Source of the DNA: Staphylococcus simulans
GTDB lineage: Bacteria; Bacillota; Bacilli; Staphylococcales; Staphylococcaceae
Assembly: GCF_003043455.1 (NCBI RefSeq)
Contig: NZ_PZGG01000006.1
Coordinates: forward strand, 1 to 63,658
Length of the DNA: 63,658 bases
Direction of reading: 5' to 3'
Both the position numbers and the translations under genes were made by a program. The notes under the pieces are model-generated. The model was not told where the DNA came from, made no database searches, and saw only the letters and a program-made list of their open reading frames with translations. Shown here piece after piece: positions 35,917 to 45,369 of this stretch. The first letter of the stretch is position 1, and each line of letters begins with the position of its first letter.

Positions 35917-37101
35917 CTAGCTATTTCCTTCGATAATCTCATTTAACTCATCCACAAATGGTTGCATTTTCAACTCTTTCAAAAGGGCTTCAACTACTGT
36001 ATCGACCTTATTTTGAGATTCCTTAGATGAACTACCATATATTATAATATTACCTTTAGAAAAACCTGCATTTTGATCATTTTTCAAGCGAAAAATTGAA
36101 GTATCTTTATAGTCTTCTAATAGCAGATTTCTCTTCTCCATACCATTTTTTAGAGGCCTTTCCCAAAGAGTAGAGAAGCTTCTAAAGATTGCTACTGTAC
36201 TTTTGTCATGCATCAATTTTTCTATCACCAAATCCGATATATAACTATTGCTAATAAGAACACTTAAATCTTTTTTATTCTCTCCACCCTTTATTTTTAT
36301 ATCCCCACTTCCATTTGAACGATAAGGAAATACCTCGACATTACAAATTAACATACTCTCAACTGCCCGATTAAATGCATGTTCAACATCATAATTCAAA
36401 CTCTTTTCATTGACGATAACTTTAGATCTTTCCATTTTTTCAAACAAGTTATAATAATAGCCTATAGCGTTTTGTATAGCACTTTTATACTTACCTTCTT
36501 CCGAAAAAGCTTTGGAATAATAAGCAAAAAGATAATATGCAACTTTCTCTATCATCTTTTTATCGTAAACAATCTCTCCATTATTATTTGTACTAAAGAA
36601 CGCACTAGAGTCTTGTTTAAAAATTTTGTATAACTTTTTTAACTCTTGTGACATGATGTTTTCATTTGAAATCACATGCTCTAAATAGAAGTTAGGATTT
36701 TCACTATATTCTTTAGATTCAAAGTGAACATTATTTACTCCTGTATTATTTTCTTCTGCTTGTTCTGCTTTAACGTATTCCGTAATATTTTCACATTGAT
36801 TCCCAGCTTTTGTACTAATTTGTGTACCAGGATTAAGCAAACCGATTACAAACTTAGCTTTTTCGATATCTCCTATAATTTGATTAGGAATGCCCCAACG
36901 CACAGCATTACATCCATTTTCCTTTATATAAGGTGCATCTTCCGGGTGTACCCAACTGAAGTGATCACTATTTCCATTAGACTGATATAACTCAATATAT
37001 TTTCTTGCTTTTTCTCTAATATCATAGTCTTCATGATTACTCCAAAAGTCTTTTAATCTCTCAATAGATTGTCTTAAATTATCTTGTTCATTGTTTGTCA
37101 T
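35917..37101 (-). CDS. Unrecognised soluble protein with a GLLNPG motif
   Basis: About 394 aa, no signal or TM. ATG 37101 follows GGGGAGA. Near residue 80 it reads KAKFVIGLLNPGTQ; near 260 it has MLICNVEVFPYRSNGSG; near 310 there is TVAIFRSFSTLWERPL. The first two features loosely recall the GLNPG and later loop of uracil-DNA-glycosylase-like folds, but this is weak. It is a single gene between two terminators, AT-rich, at the right edge of the defence region. No function is proposed. Confidence 0.7.
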   Translation of the reverse strand: MTNNEQDNLRQSIERLKDFWSNHEDYDIREKARKYIELYQSNGNSDHFSWVHPEDAPYIKENGCNAVRWGIPNQIIGDIEKAKFVIGLLNPGTQISTKAGNQCENITEYVKAEQAEENNTGVNNVHFESKEYSENPNFYLEHVISNENIMSQELKKLYKIFKQDSSAFFSTNNNGEIVYDKKMIEKVAYYLFAYYSKAFSEEGKYKSAIQNAIGYYYNLFEKMERSKVIVNEKSLNYDVEHAFNRAVESMLICNVEVFPYRSNGSGDIKIKGGENKKDLSVLISNSYISDLVIEKLMHDKSTVAIFRSFSTLWERPLKNGMEKRNLLLEDYKDTSIFRLKNDQNAGFSKGNIIIYGSSSKESQNKVDTVVEALLKELKMQPFVDELNEIIEGNS

Positions 37102-37277
37102 TAAAATCTCCCCTTCTTTGTGTATCAGCATTATTAAAGATATAAATAAATTTCGTTCAATTCATTTCATTATGGCAAATAATGAGGACAAGAGATGTCC
37201 ATTAAACAATCTTTTTTAAGAATTTGTTAAGGAATGATTTTGTGTGTTATCAAACACTTATTGATTATTTCACAAGG

Positions 37278-37302
37278 CAGTCTCACGCTTGTCTGAAGTA
37301 AG
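37278..37302 (-). repeat. 25-bp dispersed intergenic repeat, copy 1
   Basis: Read on the minus strand this is CTTACTTCAGACAAGCGTGA followed by GACTG. It matches 59843-59867 (plus strand) at all but three positions. Both copies are non-coding. Confidence 0.6.
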
Positions 37303-37344
37303 TATGACAGCTGTATAAAATACTTTATGTTATTCGCATTAAAA

Positions 37345-37378
37345 AAGAACCGCTAACCTGTATAGATTAGCAGTTCTT
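37345..37378 (-). terminator. Terminator of the flavoprotein-NorB-like operon
   Basis: Arms AAGAACCGCTAA and TTAGCAGTTCTT pair over 12 bp with one mismatch. The minus-strand side continues into TTTTTTAATG. It is about 14 bp after the transporter stop. Confidence 0.8.
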
Positions 37379-37391
37379 GTGTCATATTATT

Positions 37392-38789
37392 TTATTGTTT
37401 CTCCATTTTTCCTTTCGGTATTGTCACGAAGGATGCGACGAATGCGCTAAGCATTACGGCTGCACCTACAACGAAGGCAATACCTGCTGAGAATTCTGGT
37501 GTATGGTTTGGTGCGAGTGATGAGTAGACTGTTGTCAGGATTGCGATACCAAATGCGGCACCGAGTGTTGATGACATTTTGATGATACCTGAGGCAACCC
37601 CTACTTTTTCAGCTGGAACACTTGTTAAAGCTGTATCAAGAACTGGTGTCGCGAAGAAACCAAGTCCAAGTCCGATGAATAAGAATCCGATGACTGATAC
37701 GATGATATAAACTACGTCTGGTAAGAACACTGTTGAGATAAGCAGTATACCTACTGCGATAGAAATCGGTCCTGCAAGCATTGGGAATCTTGGTCCTTTA
37801 CGTTGTAAGTAACGTTCACCAATACGAATCATAGATAAGCTTCCGATTAAGTAAGTGATTGTAACGAAACCTGCTTTTAATCCTGAGAAACCTAATCCTG
37901 CTTGTGCATAGATATTAAATAATGCGAGTGATCCGATAACTGTGTTTAACAAGAAGTTCGCTGAGACTGTACCGATATATGTTTTATTAGAGAATACACT
38001 GAAGTCGATAAACGGTTGATGTTTTTGTCTTTCATAGAAGTAGAAGACAAAGACTGAAATTACGAAAATCGCATCGAGTGTTAATGTAATCGGGTTCAAC
38101 CAACCTAATCTTGTTCCTTGTGTTGTAACTACGTTGATACTTAACATCATAATTAAGAATATCGTAATCCCTACAACGTCGAACTTCATATTTTTAGCGC
38201 CAAGCTCTTTTGATTCTGGAACGCCTCTAAATAAGTAGAGTGCGACGAATGATAGGATGATTGATAATACGAAAATCCATTTCCATCCAAAGAATGTTGC
38301 GACAAGTCCTGCGAAGAATGACGCGATACCTGTTCCGCCATATGATCCGAATGACCAGAAACTTAACGCTTTTTGACGTTCTTCATCATGGTAGAACTGA
38401 TTAATAATCGCAATTGTTGCCGGCATTAAACATGCGGCTGATAAACCTTGTAAGACACGGCCGATAATCAACAGTGCAGGAATACTTGAGATAATGACGG
38501 AAATAGATCCGACAATACTCAAGATAATTCCGACACGCGTCATTTTCACACGACCTAGCTTATCCGCTAAGCCACCTGCTACAACAATGAAGATACCTGT
38601 GAACAGTGAAGTTAAACTTACTGCGATATTCACGACAGTCATATCAATGTTGTAATCTTTTTGAACATGCGGTGCGATGTTCAAGAAGGATTGCGCGAAT
38701 AACCAATACGTGAGGATGGATAAGATAATCGCAACGATGAGCTGTGTACCTGGTTTAAATGCTTGATGTTGTTTCTTATTTTGTGCCAT
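37392..38789 (-). CDS. NorB-like MFS multidrug exporter
   Basis: A 465-aa, 14-TM MFS transporter. GGLADKLGRVKMTRVG after TM2, GRVLQGLSAACLMPATIAIINQF in TM4-5 and LSFWSFGSYGGTGIASFFAG closely resemble S. aureus NorB as I recall it. It is expected to export hydrophobic drugs such as quinolones. It starts 17 bp after the large flavoprotein gene, so the pair is co-transcribed, and export of a metabolite or toxicant handled by that enzyme is an alternative role. Identity to NorB itself cannot be measured here. Confidence 0.8.
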   Translation of the reverse strand: MAQNKKQHQAFKPGTQLIVAIILSILTYWLFAQSFLNIAPHVQKDYNIDMTVVNIAVSLTSLFTGIFIVVAGGLADKLGRVKMTRVGIILSIVGSISVIISSIPALLIIGRVLQGLSAACLMPATIAIINQFYHDEERQKALSFWSFGSYGGTGIASFFAGLVATFFGWKWIFVLSIILSFVALYLFRGVPESKELGAKNMKFDVVGITIFLIMMLSINVVTTQGTRLGWLNPITLTLDAIFVISVFVFYFYERQKHQPFIDFSVFSNKTYIGTVSANFLLNTVIGSLALFNIYAQAGLGFSGLKAGFVTITYLIGSLSMIRIGERYLQRKGPRFPMLAGPISIAVGILLISTVFLPDVVYIIVSVIGFLFIGLGLGFFATPVLDTALTSVPAEKVGVASGIIKMSSTLGAAFGIAILTTVYSSLAPNHTPEFSAGIAFVVGAAVMLSAFVASFVTIPKGKMEKQ

Positions 38790-38806
38790 TACTTTTTCCT
38801 CCTCAT

Positions 38807-41800
38807 TTAGTGATTTTTAATAATACTTTGACCTGCAATACGACCATAAGTGAAGATGTCCGCAAGTGCGTTACCGCCTAAACGGTTACCTGCGTGGATA
38901 CCGCCCGCAACTTCACCTGCTGCGTATAAACCTTTGATTGGGTTGTTATCGATATCAATGACTTGTGCAGTTGTATCGATTTTCAGACCGCCCATTGTAT
39001 GGTGAACTGCTGGTTTACGTGGTGTAGCGTAGAACGGTGCACGTTCAATCTTAAGATCGAATGCGTTCTTACTGAAGTCATCATCATGACCTTTATCCAC
39101 GAAGTCGTTATAACGTTCAATTGTTTTCACAAAGTGATCTGGGTCCATATTTAATTGTCTTGCTAAATCTTCAAGCGTATCTGCTTTATAAAGTACTTTC
39201 TCTTCAATTTCTTTATCAATTTTTTCTTGAGATGTGTTCATCGCAAGTTCTTTAATATTTTCATCCGCAATGATGTAGAACAAGCCATCTTTTTGGTCTA
39301 ATGCCGCTTTAGATAAGACATCACGGCTTTCAAATTCATTGACGAAACGGTCACCGTCTTTGTTGACGAAGACGAAGTTAGATGGTGTCACAATTAAGCC
39401 TGTGAATAATGCACCTGTTTTAGGGTCAGAAATCGGCATCATTTGTGAGAAGCCCATACCGACTAAGTCAGCACCTACTTGCACACCTAACTTAATACCG
39501 TCACCTGTGATTGCTGGTGAGTTTGTTGTTTTAATATCATCAGGAATGTTATCCCAATATGTGTTATATTGTTGAATCATTTGTGTATTCGCACCGAATC
39601 CGCCTGCGGCGATAACCACACCATAACGTGTATGGATTCTAACTTTCGCGCCATTATGTTTCGTTGCTTCTACACCGACAATTTTACCGTCTTCTTTAAT
39701 CAGACGATCCGCTGTTGTTTCAGTCATGATTTGACCATGGTTCTTACGTACATAGTCACTTAATGATTCGATGAACTCTAAACCTTGAGCTTTCATAGGT
39801 TTATGTCCACGTCTCCATAAAGCGCCTACAGGCATATCTACAATGGTTCTATCGAAGTGTACACCTTTTTCAGTTAACCATTTCACAGATTCTAAGACAT
39901 TGTCTGTTAATGTCTTAACTAAGTCATATTGACCTGTGATGACTTTACCGTTTCTATCCGCACGACGTCCGCCAAGGTACGTTTGGATACGATGTAATTC
40001 AATAGAGTCGAACAAGTAATCTTGTCCTTCTTTTTGTGTTTCTAAATATTCTTTAATTTGTTGTTTCAATGTACGGAAGTCTTCAAGGTATTCTTCTTCA
40101 ATATCATTTTCATCATGGTTCATTAACGCTTCTAGAGTTTCTTGTTCACCATGTAATGATGGGAATGTATTTTGCCATGAAGGTTCAGGTGCGTTCACTT
40201 GGCCACCTGTACGGATTGTGTTACCGCCAATAGCTGCGAATTTCTCAAGCATAATCACTTCTTTGCCTTGTTCTAAGACTGAAGCTGCTGCACTTAAACC
40301 AGCACCACCTGTACCGATGACTACAACATCTGTTGTTTCTTCGATAGTTTCGTCTGACCATTCTACAACTGGTTTTGGACGCGCACGTAAGATGTCTGGG
40401 TTTTCGCCTGCTTGTTTAATCGCTTCTGCCACACCTTCAATAACCGCTTCACACGTCACTGTCGCACCAGAAATCACATCTACGTTCAACGTTTGACCAT
40501 TAATGATTTCATTTGGTAAACGTTCAAACGCTGGGTTCGCGATACCTTCTGATTCATTACTGTCATCTACTTCAATAGACACGATTTCATCTTCAGAGAA
40601 CACAACTTTCATTGGTAAGTTCGCATTGTGTCCTTGTGCGAAGACTTCATACGTACCTGGGTTATATTTAACCTTTTTATTTTGTAACGCTTTTAAGCGT
40701 TCATATTTACGTTGTTCTTCTTCTTTATCGACAATCATGAAGTCCATCACTTTCCATAATGGAGATGGAATGTGTAATAAACGTTGATCATGAATATCTA
40801 CGAAATCTTCAACTTTTTCATTCTTTTCAATCTTTTCAGCCCAATGCGGTTCAACTAAATAAGCTTTACCTACGCTGACTAAGTCATAACCAAGTTCTAA
40901 TGCTTCTTCAGCATCTTCACGTTGACCAATACTACCTACACCCATAATTGGAATGTCAGCTAACGTATCGCTTTGAAGTTTTAAATATTTTGAAATTAAT
41001 GGTTCTTTATCCGCTGTATCTACAATAGATGTACGTTTATAACTATTCGCAGAAATATGGAAGTAATCTGGATGTGCTTCTGCTAAAGTATTTAAAAGAT
41101 ACATTGTATCGTCAAAACGGATACCTGGTTCTTCTAATTCTTCTGGTGAGAAACGATAACCAATAATGAAGTTTTCAGCACCATTATCTTTTGCTGCTTT
41201 TTGTACTTCTTTCAAGACAGCCATTGGGAAATTCGTACGTTTTTGTCTGCTTCCGCCCCACTCATCTGTTCTACGGTTACTGTGAGGTGAGAAGAATTGT
41301 TGTAAGAGGTAAGTGTTCGCACCATGAATTTCAACACCATCATAGCCCGCTTCAATTGCTCTTCTTGTCGCTTCACCAAATTGGTGAATCATATCTTCAA
41401 CTTGCAGCGGTGTCATTTCACGCGGTACTGCCGCATTAGGACGAAGCGCCGCAACCGGACTTGCTGAAATTGGAGTCGCACCACCATTTAATTTAGGGTC
41501 AGCCATTCTCCCTGCATGATATAACTGTAAAATTGCTTTAGATCCATTTTCATGAATCGCATCTGCTAAACGTTTTAAACCTGGAATCTTTTCATCTGTA
41601 TCTATACCGATAGCACCTGGGAAGCCACGGCCATTGTCCATTACGAAACAACTTTCTACAATAATCGCACCCACTTTACCAGAGCGGTGTTTATAGTAAT
41701 CAATCATTTCTGCCGTTACTGATCCATCAAAGTAAGCTGATTGGATGGTCATAGGTGCCATTGTAATCCTATTATCTAATTCAGCTCCTGAAGCTAATTT

Positions 41801-41827
41801 AACCTTTTCAAATAATGACTTTGTCAT
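38807..41827 (-). CDS. Three-domain flavoreductase: OYE + FMN_bind + fumarate-reductase-like
   Basis: 1006 aa, no signal peptide, so cytoplasmic. Residues 1-360 form an old-yellow-enzyme NADH oxidoreductase (TMAPMTIQSAYFDG, LQLYHAGRM, IHGANTYLLQQFFSP). Residues 400-480 form an FMN_bind domain with DVISGATVT, the ApbE flavinylation motif. The rest is FAD_binding_2 (VVIGTGGAGLSAAASV) with VHHTMGG and NRLGGNA retained. The fumarate-specific residues look replaced: QMMP where QxHP is expected, and GL where TE is expected. NADH-dependent reduction of an enoate other than fumarate is the best inference. ATG 41827 follows GGAGAAGAGG. Confidence 0.88.
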   Translation of the reverse strand: MTKSLFEKVKLASGAELDNRITMAPMTIQSAYFDGSVTAEMIDYYKHRSGKVGAIIVESCFVMDNGRGFPGAIGIDTDEKIPGLKRLADAIHENGSKAILQLYHAGRMADPKLNGGATPISASPVAALRPNAAVPREMTPLQVEDMIHQFGEATRRAIEAGYDGVEIHGANTYLLQQFFSPHSNRRTDEWGGSRQKRTNFPMAVLKEVQKAAKDNGAENFIIGYRFSPEELEEPGIRFDDTMYLLNTLAEAHPDYFHISANSYKRTSIVDTADKEPLISKYLKLQSDTLADIPIMGVGSIGQREDAEEALELGYDLVSVGKAYLVEPHWAEKIEKNEKVEDFVDIHDQRLLHIPSPLWKVMDFMIVDKEEEQRKYERLKALQNKKVKYNPGTYEVFAQGHNANLPMKVVFSEDEIVSIEVDDSNESEGIANPAFERLPNEIINGQTLNVDVISGATVTCEAVIEGVAEAIKQAGENPDILRARPKPVVEWSDETIEETTDVVVIGTGGAGLSAAASVLEQGKEVIMLEKFAAIGGNTIRTGGQVNAPEPSWQNTFPSLHGEQETLEALMNHDENDIEEEYLEDFRTLKQQIKEYLETQKEGQDYLFDSIELHRIQTYLGGRRADRNGKVITGQYDLVKTLTDNVLESVKWLTEKGVHFDRTIVDMPVGALWRRGHKPMKAQGLEFIESLSDYVRKNHGQIMTETTADRLIKEDGKIVGVEATKHNGAKVRIHTRYGVVIAAGGFGANTQMIQQYNTYWDNIPDDIKTTNSPAITGDGIKLGVQVGADLVGMGFSQMMPISDPKTGALFTGLIVTPSNFVFVNKDGDRFVNEFESRDVLSKAALDQKDGLFYIIADENIKELAMNTSQEKIDKEIEEKVLYKADTLEDLARQLNMDPDHFVKTIERYNDFVDKGHDDDFSKNAFDLKIERAPFYATPRKPAVHHTMGGLKIDTTAQVIDIDNNPIKGLYAAGEVAGGIHAGNRLGGNALADIFTYGRIAGQSIIKNH

Positions 41828-41840
41828 ACCCTCTTCTCCT

Positions 41841-41858
41841 TTGTGAATATTTTCACAT
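41841..41858. promoter_or_regulatory. Rex-like operator (proximal)
   Basis: TTGTGAATATTTTCACAT matches the Rex consensus TTGTGAA-W4-TTCACAA at 17 of 18 positions. It lies 14 bp upstream of the flavoreductase start. Rex represses anaerobic and fermentative genes when NADH is low, fitting an NADH-consuming reductase. Confidence 0.75.
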
Positions 41859-41948
41859 GATACCGCAAAATTTTTTCTCATACCTAGCATATGAGAAGTT
41901 AAAGCGTATCAAGTGATTCATTTTTTATATTTACCTTTGATTCACTGA

Positions 41949-41988
41949 AAGTATAACATAGAAAGAAACTTTGTGAAATAGTTAACAA
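41949..41988 (-). promoter_or_regulatory. Flavoreductase promoter with overlapping Rex-like operator (distal)
   Basis: TTGTGAAATAGTTAACAA (41971-41988) matches the Rex consensus at 16 of 18. On the minus strand its TTCACA can serve as -35, with TATACT 16 bp downstream as -10. A bound Rex would cover the -35. Confidence 0.6.
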
Positions 41989-42215
41989 AGAGGTATTTAA
42001 ATAAGTTTTACATAGCTTTCACATTTTTAAAATTTCCACCTATATTTATTTGCATATTCCTTACTAAAATAAGTATATAGAAATAATAGATAACGCTCCT
42101 ATCTCTTGATATAACAACACTCCTCTATCGCTACATATTAAATCAAGCAATAGAGGAGCATTACTAAATATTCAATCTATATTACTTTCATATTTGCTGT
42201 AATAACAAAGTAAGT
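41989..42215. other. Gene-free stretch between helicase and flavoreductase operons
   Basis: With the Rex-like sites this belongs to a 388-bp gap (41828-42215). It holds an inverted repeat CTCCTCTAT (42120-42128) / ATAGAGGAG (42150-42158), a possible weak terminator for the helicase gene on the minus strand although no U-tract follows. No open reading frame with a ribosome site was seen. Confidence 0.5.
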
Positions 42216-45200
42216 TTAATCTACATTATTTGCGACAACATCATAATTTTCGAGTTTACTGATTCTTTCTTTGTCGCCTACAATAACAAATGCTTTCTTC
42301 GCACGTGTTACTGCTACATTAATTAAATTAGGTTTTTGACATGACCATTGAATTGCGCCGTTTTGTGTTTCGTCCGTCCCTGTCACAAAATATACCTTAT
42401 CCGCTTCTTTTCCTTGGAACGTATGCACCGTACCGATAGATTTATTAGCCCAACTTCTCGCTTCTTTCCAAGTCATATCAAAGCTATCTTTCAAACGGTT
42501 ACTTACTGCTTTTTGGATTTCACTTTTTACTTTAGTAAAGGGCGAAATCACAAACACACTTGGAGTTTCTTCTCCACTTGCTTTTGCATGTTTCCAATCT
42601 TCAAGTAAATGTTTAACAACCGCTTCACCTTGTTCTTTAACATATTGTTTTGGACCCGCCTTACCTTTAACATCCAACCATGCAGCTTGTCCTGGTTTCT
42701 TCTTAATATAAGGTGGCAGTACCATCTTTTCTTCATAAGCGATAATATTACTGATATCAAACATTGGATTTAAACATCTTCTGTGTACCCATAAAGGAAT
42801 ACCAATCCATTCTTTTTCATCAGCATCTGTACCTTTCCAATAACCATAGGCATTCGCGTTATCTGCTAGACTTTGAACAGAAGCTTCTACACTTACGAGT
42901 CGTTCTGGCACATTATAAGCTTTACGTACAGAATTAATAAGATACGGATCTAGCGTAACCACAGGTTCAATTTGTATCGGATCTCCTACCGCAACAACAT
43001 TTCGAGAACGCTGTAATGCACCGACTGCTGCCTGTGGCACAGCTTGTCCTGCTTCATCGATATATAAATAATCAATAAAGTCTTTAGACATATCACGATA
43101 CATATTTCTAAAACTCGCAAACGTTGTACTCACTACTGGATAAACTAAATGTAATATATTCCAAGCATTCTCTACTTTTTCATACTTATCTTTAATATAT
43201 TCATGACGTTTCACAAAGTCCCATAGCCCTGACTGTACAGATTTATAGTTCAAGATTAACAATATTTTATGCAGTACCATTGCTTGTATAAACAAGAGAC
43301 CTCTGTAAAATTGGAGTTCATCTGATGTATTCAATACTTTTTCTTGTCTCTCATCATAATTAGCTTTTGTCCAGAATGCATCATCCGAAAATTGAACGTT
43401 ATCATATTGTGTTTTGAATTCGTTCAATTTCTGTAAGTCAGCTTTTAATTTTTCTATCGTTTTCTCATCTTCCTTAAGACGACCTTCTGCATCACGTTTA
43501 TGTTTTTCGAACTCTGTTTCTTTTTCTTTAATATCTTTACGCTTTGCTTTAAGCTGATCTCTCTCCTCCATCAATTTCGCTGCTCTTTCACTTAAATCAC
43601 GGTTAGAAGAGGTTTGATTGTCGCCATTGAACAATTGTGCCACTTTACCAAAAAGCCCTTTGTTTTTCTCTTGGTCCATCGTATGATTTAGCAATTTAAT
43701 TTCATCCGAACTTTCTTCTAATTCTTTATCAACTTCCACTTTTAAAGTTTTTAATCGACTAAGTTCTTCATTTAACTTTTCAACAATTTTAGTGTTTTGA
43801 ACACTTTCTTTCTCTAATTGACGAACTTTGGATTCAGCATTTTGGTATTGCACATTTAACTGAACTCCTTTTTCAATTTCTTTTTTTAGCTCAGTAATTT
43901 TATCTAGTGTTTGTTTAAATGCTTTTTTAGCTTCTTTCCAATCTTTATAGTCAGTGCTTTCATTTTGTACACTCAAATAACTTGTTAAACTCTCTGCTTT
44001 ACTGACGACCGCATACTTATTCGCAAGATCGATATTTTTCTTTTTGCCAAGCGCCACTGAGAACATTCCCCAAGCAGGTTCCTCGATGATTTTTCCAGCA
44101 ATATCCGCAAATCCTGCTAGTTTCTCAGCTTCTTCTTGATAAGTACGTTCATATTCCGGAAATTTAGAATCGCCATCTGTACGAATTACCTCATCTATTT
44201 TCGGTAAATCTTTGGTAATATTTTCTACTGCACCATTGTTACTTGAAGCCACAACCATTTTAAACCGAGCAATATTTTCATTAAGAAAGTGCGTCACAAA
44301 GCTGTCTGTTTCATGTATCTTTCGCTTATCAAATGCTTTATAGGGACTTGAAAGCTTTACCATCTCTTTCGCTCTTTCCACAATATTATGTGCAAAAATA
44401 TCTTTAAGTAAAGTTGTTTTCCCAGTTCCTGGTGGTCCATTCACTGAATTCACTTTACTAGTACCACCTGTGATACGATTCACCGCAACTTGTTGCATCA
44501 ATGAAAGGCGGTGTTCTACTAGAGAAGGCCATCTACCGTCAGGATAATATTTAGGCTGTAGTATTTCTTCAATCAACGCTCTATTTTCATCTATTTCAGT
44601 CTTCTCTGTATCAGCAACGCCTTCTATGTACTGTGTTAATGTTGCGTTTGGAGAATCTTTAGCTGCTTCAATATCGCTTAAGAAAAAGCTGTTGAATTCA
44701 TCCATTTCTTCTTCTGGCGTAACATATCTGATTGCGACTGCATGTTTAAAAAATCTAGAGTACTGCGTTTCATAGCGTTCAAAATACTTCGTATATAATT
44801 TATCCATTTTATTCAAACGTGCTTCTGTTAACGAATTATCACCTAAAATACCTTCACATTCTAATCTAAAACGTTCCATATTATGTTCATATTCTGATTC
44901 TATATCAGCATTTTGATTCTTTTTAATACCCTTCATTGCGCTCATGAGCATTGGAACATAAATAGTGTCTGTTAAGACATTGCCTTGTGTATCAACCATG
45001 AAAGTGTAGCCATAACAATCCTTTTGGCTTTCGTTATAAACCTCTTCCTCTTTAAACATTTGGCGCAATGTTTTCTCAATTTCCGCGAACTTAAAACAAT
45101 GACGATACATTTGATATTGTAATTGCCCTTGTTTAGCAGCGTACTGTTTTAATTTATACTCATCTTCTTTCCATATAGGCTTAAATACTTCAAAGTTATG

Positions 45201-45341
45201 CATCACTTTTTGTTTATACTGTGCTTCAAAAAGTTTCTTATCTAAATAATCATCAATACCCTCAACTTCACCTGGCTGCAATGTTTCAATGAGCGCCCAA
45301 GCTGATAAGGTATTTTGTACTAAATGACTCAATCCACCCAC
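42216..45341 (-). CDS. Large SF1 (UPF1/Dna2-like) helicase with central coiled coil
   Basis: 1041 aa (1038 if TTG 45332 is used). Walker A GPPGTGKTTLLKDIF is near residue 305; a coiled-coil insertion spans about 480-640 (KESVQNTKIVEKLNEELSRLK). Motif II is YIDEAGQAVPQA near 755, with VGDPIQIEPVV after it, and motifs V-VI are GTVHTFQGKEADKVYF and VAVTRAKKAFVIVGD near the end. It is an ATPase on nucleic acid. The start is non-ATG (GTG 45341 or TTG 45332) behind GGGGGTGG. It follows a zinc-ribbon/TM paralogue gene by about 28 bp, so the two form an operon. RNA/DNA metabolism or defence are both possible. Confidence 0.85.
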   Translation of the reverse strand: MGGLSHLVQNTLSAWALIETLQPGEVEGIDDYLDKKLFEAQYKQKVMHNFEVFKPIWKEDEYKLKQYAAKQGQLQYQMYRHCFKFAEIEKTLRQMFKEEEVYNESQKDCYGYTFMVDTQGNVLTDTIYVPMLMSAMKGIKKNQNADIESEYEHNMERFRLECEGILGDNSLTEARLNKMDKLYTKYFERYETQYSRFFKHAVAIRYVTPEEEMDEFNSFFLSDIEAAKDSPNATLTQYIEGVADTEKTEIDENRALIEEILQPKYYPDGRWPSLVEHRLSLMQQVAVNRITGGTSKVNSVNGPPGTGKTTLLKDIFAHNIVERAKEMVKLSSPYKAFDKRKIHETDSFVTHFLNENIARFKMVVASSNNGAVENITKDLPKIDEVIRTDGDSKFPEYERTYQEEAEKLAGFADIAGKIIEEPAWGMFSVALGKKKNIDLANKYAVVSKAESLTSYLSVQNESTDYKDWKEAKKAFKQTLDKITELKKEIEKGVQLNVQYQNAESKVRQLEKESVQNTKIVEKLNEELSRLKTLKVEVDKELEESSDEIKLLNHTMDQEKNKGLFGKVAQLFNGDNQTSSNRDLSERAAKLMEERDQLKAKRKDIKEKETEFEKHKRDAEGRLKEDEKTIEKLKADLQKLNEFKTQYDNVQFSDDAFWTKANYDERQEKVLNTSDELQFYRGLLFIQAMVLHKILLILNYKSVQSGLWDFVKRHEYIKDKYEKVENAWNILHLVYPVVSTTFASFRNMYRDMSKDFIDYLYIDEAGQAVPQAAVGALQRSRNVVAVGDPIQIEPVVTLDPYLINSVRKAYNVPERLVSVEASVQSLADNANAYGYWKGTDADEKEWIGIPLWVHRRCLNPMFDISNIIAYEEKMVLPPYIKKKPGQAAWLDVKGKAGPKQYVKEQGEAVVKHLLEDWKHAKASGEETPSVFVISPFTKVKSEIQKAVSNRLKDSFDMTWKEARSWANKSIGTVHTFQGKEADKVYFVTGTDETQNGAIQWSCQKPNLINVAVTRAKKAFVIVGDKERISKLENYDVVANNVD

Positions 45342-45369
45342 CCCCGGTTAAATTAATAATTATGATTCA

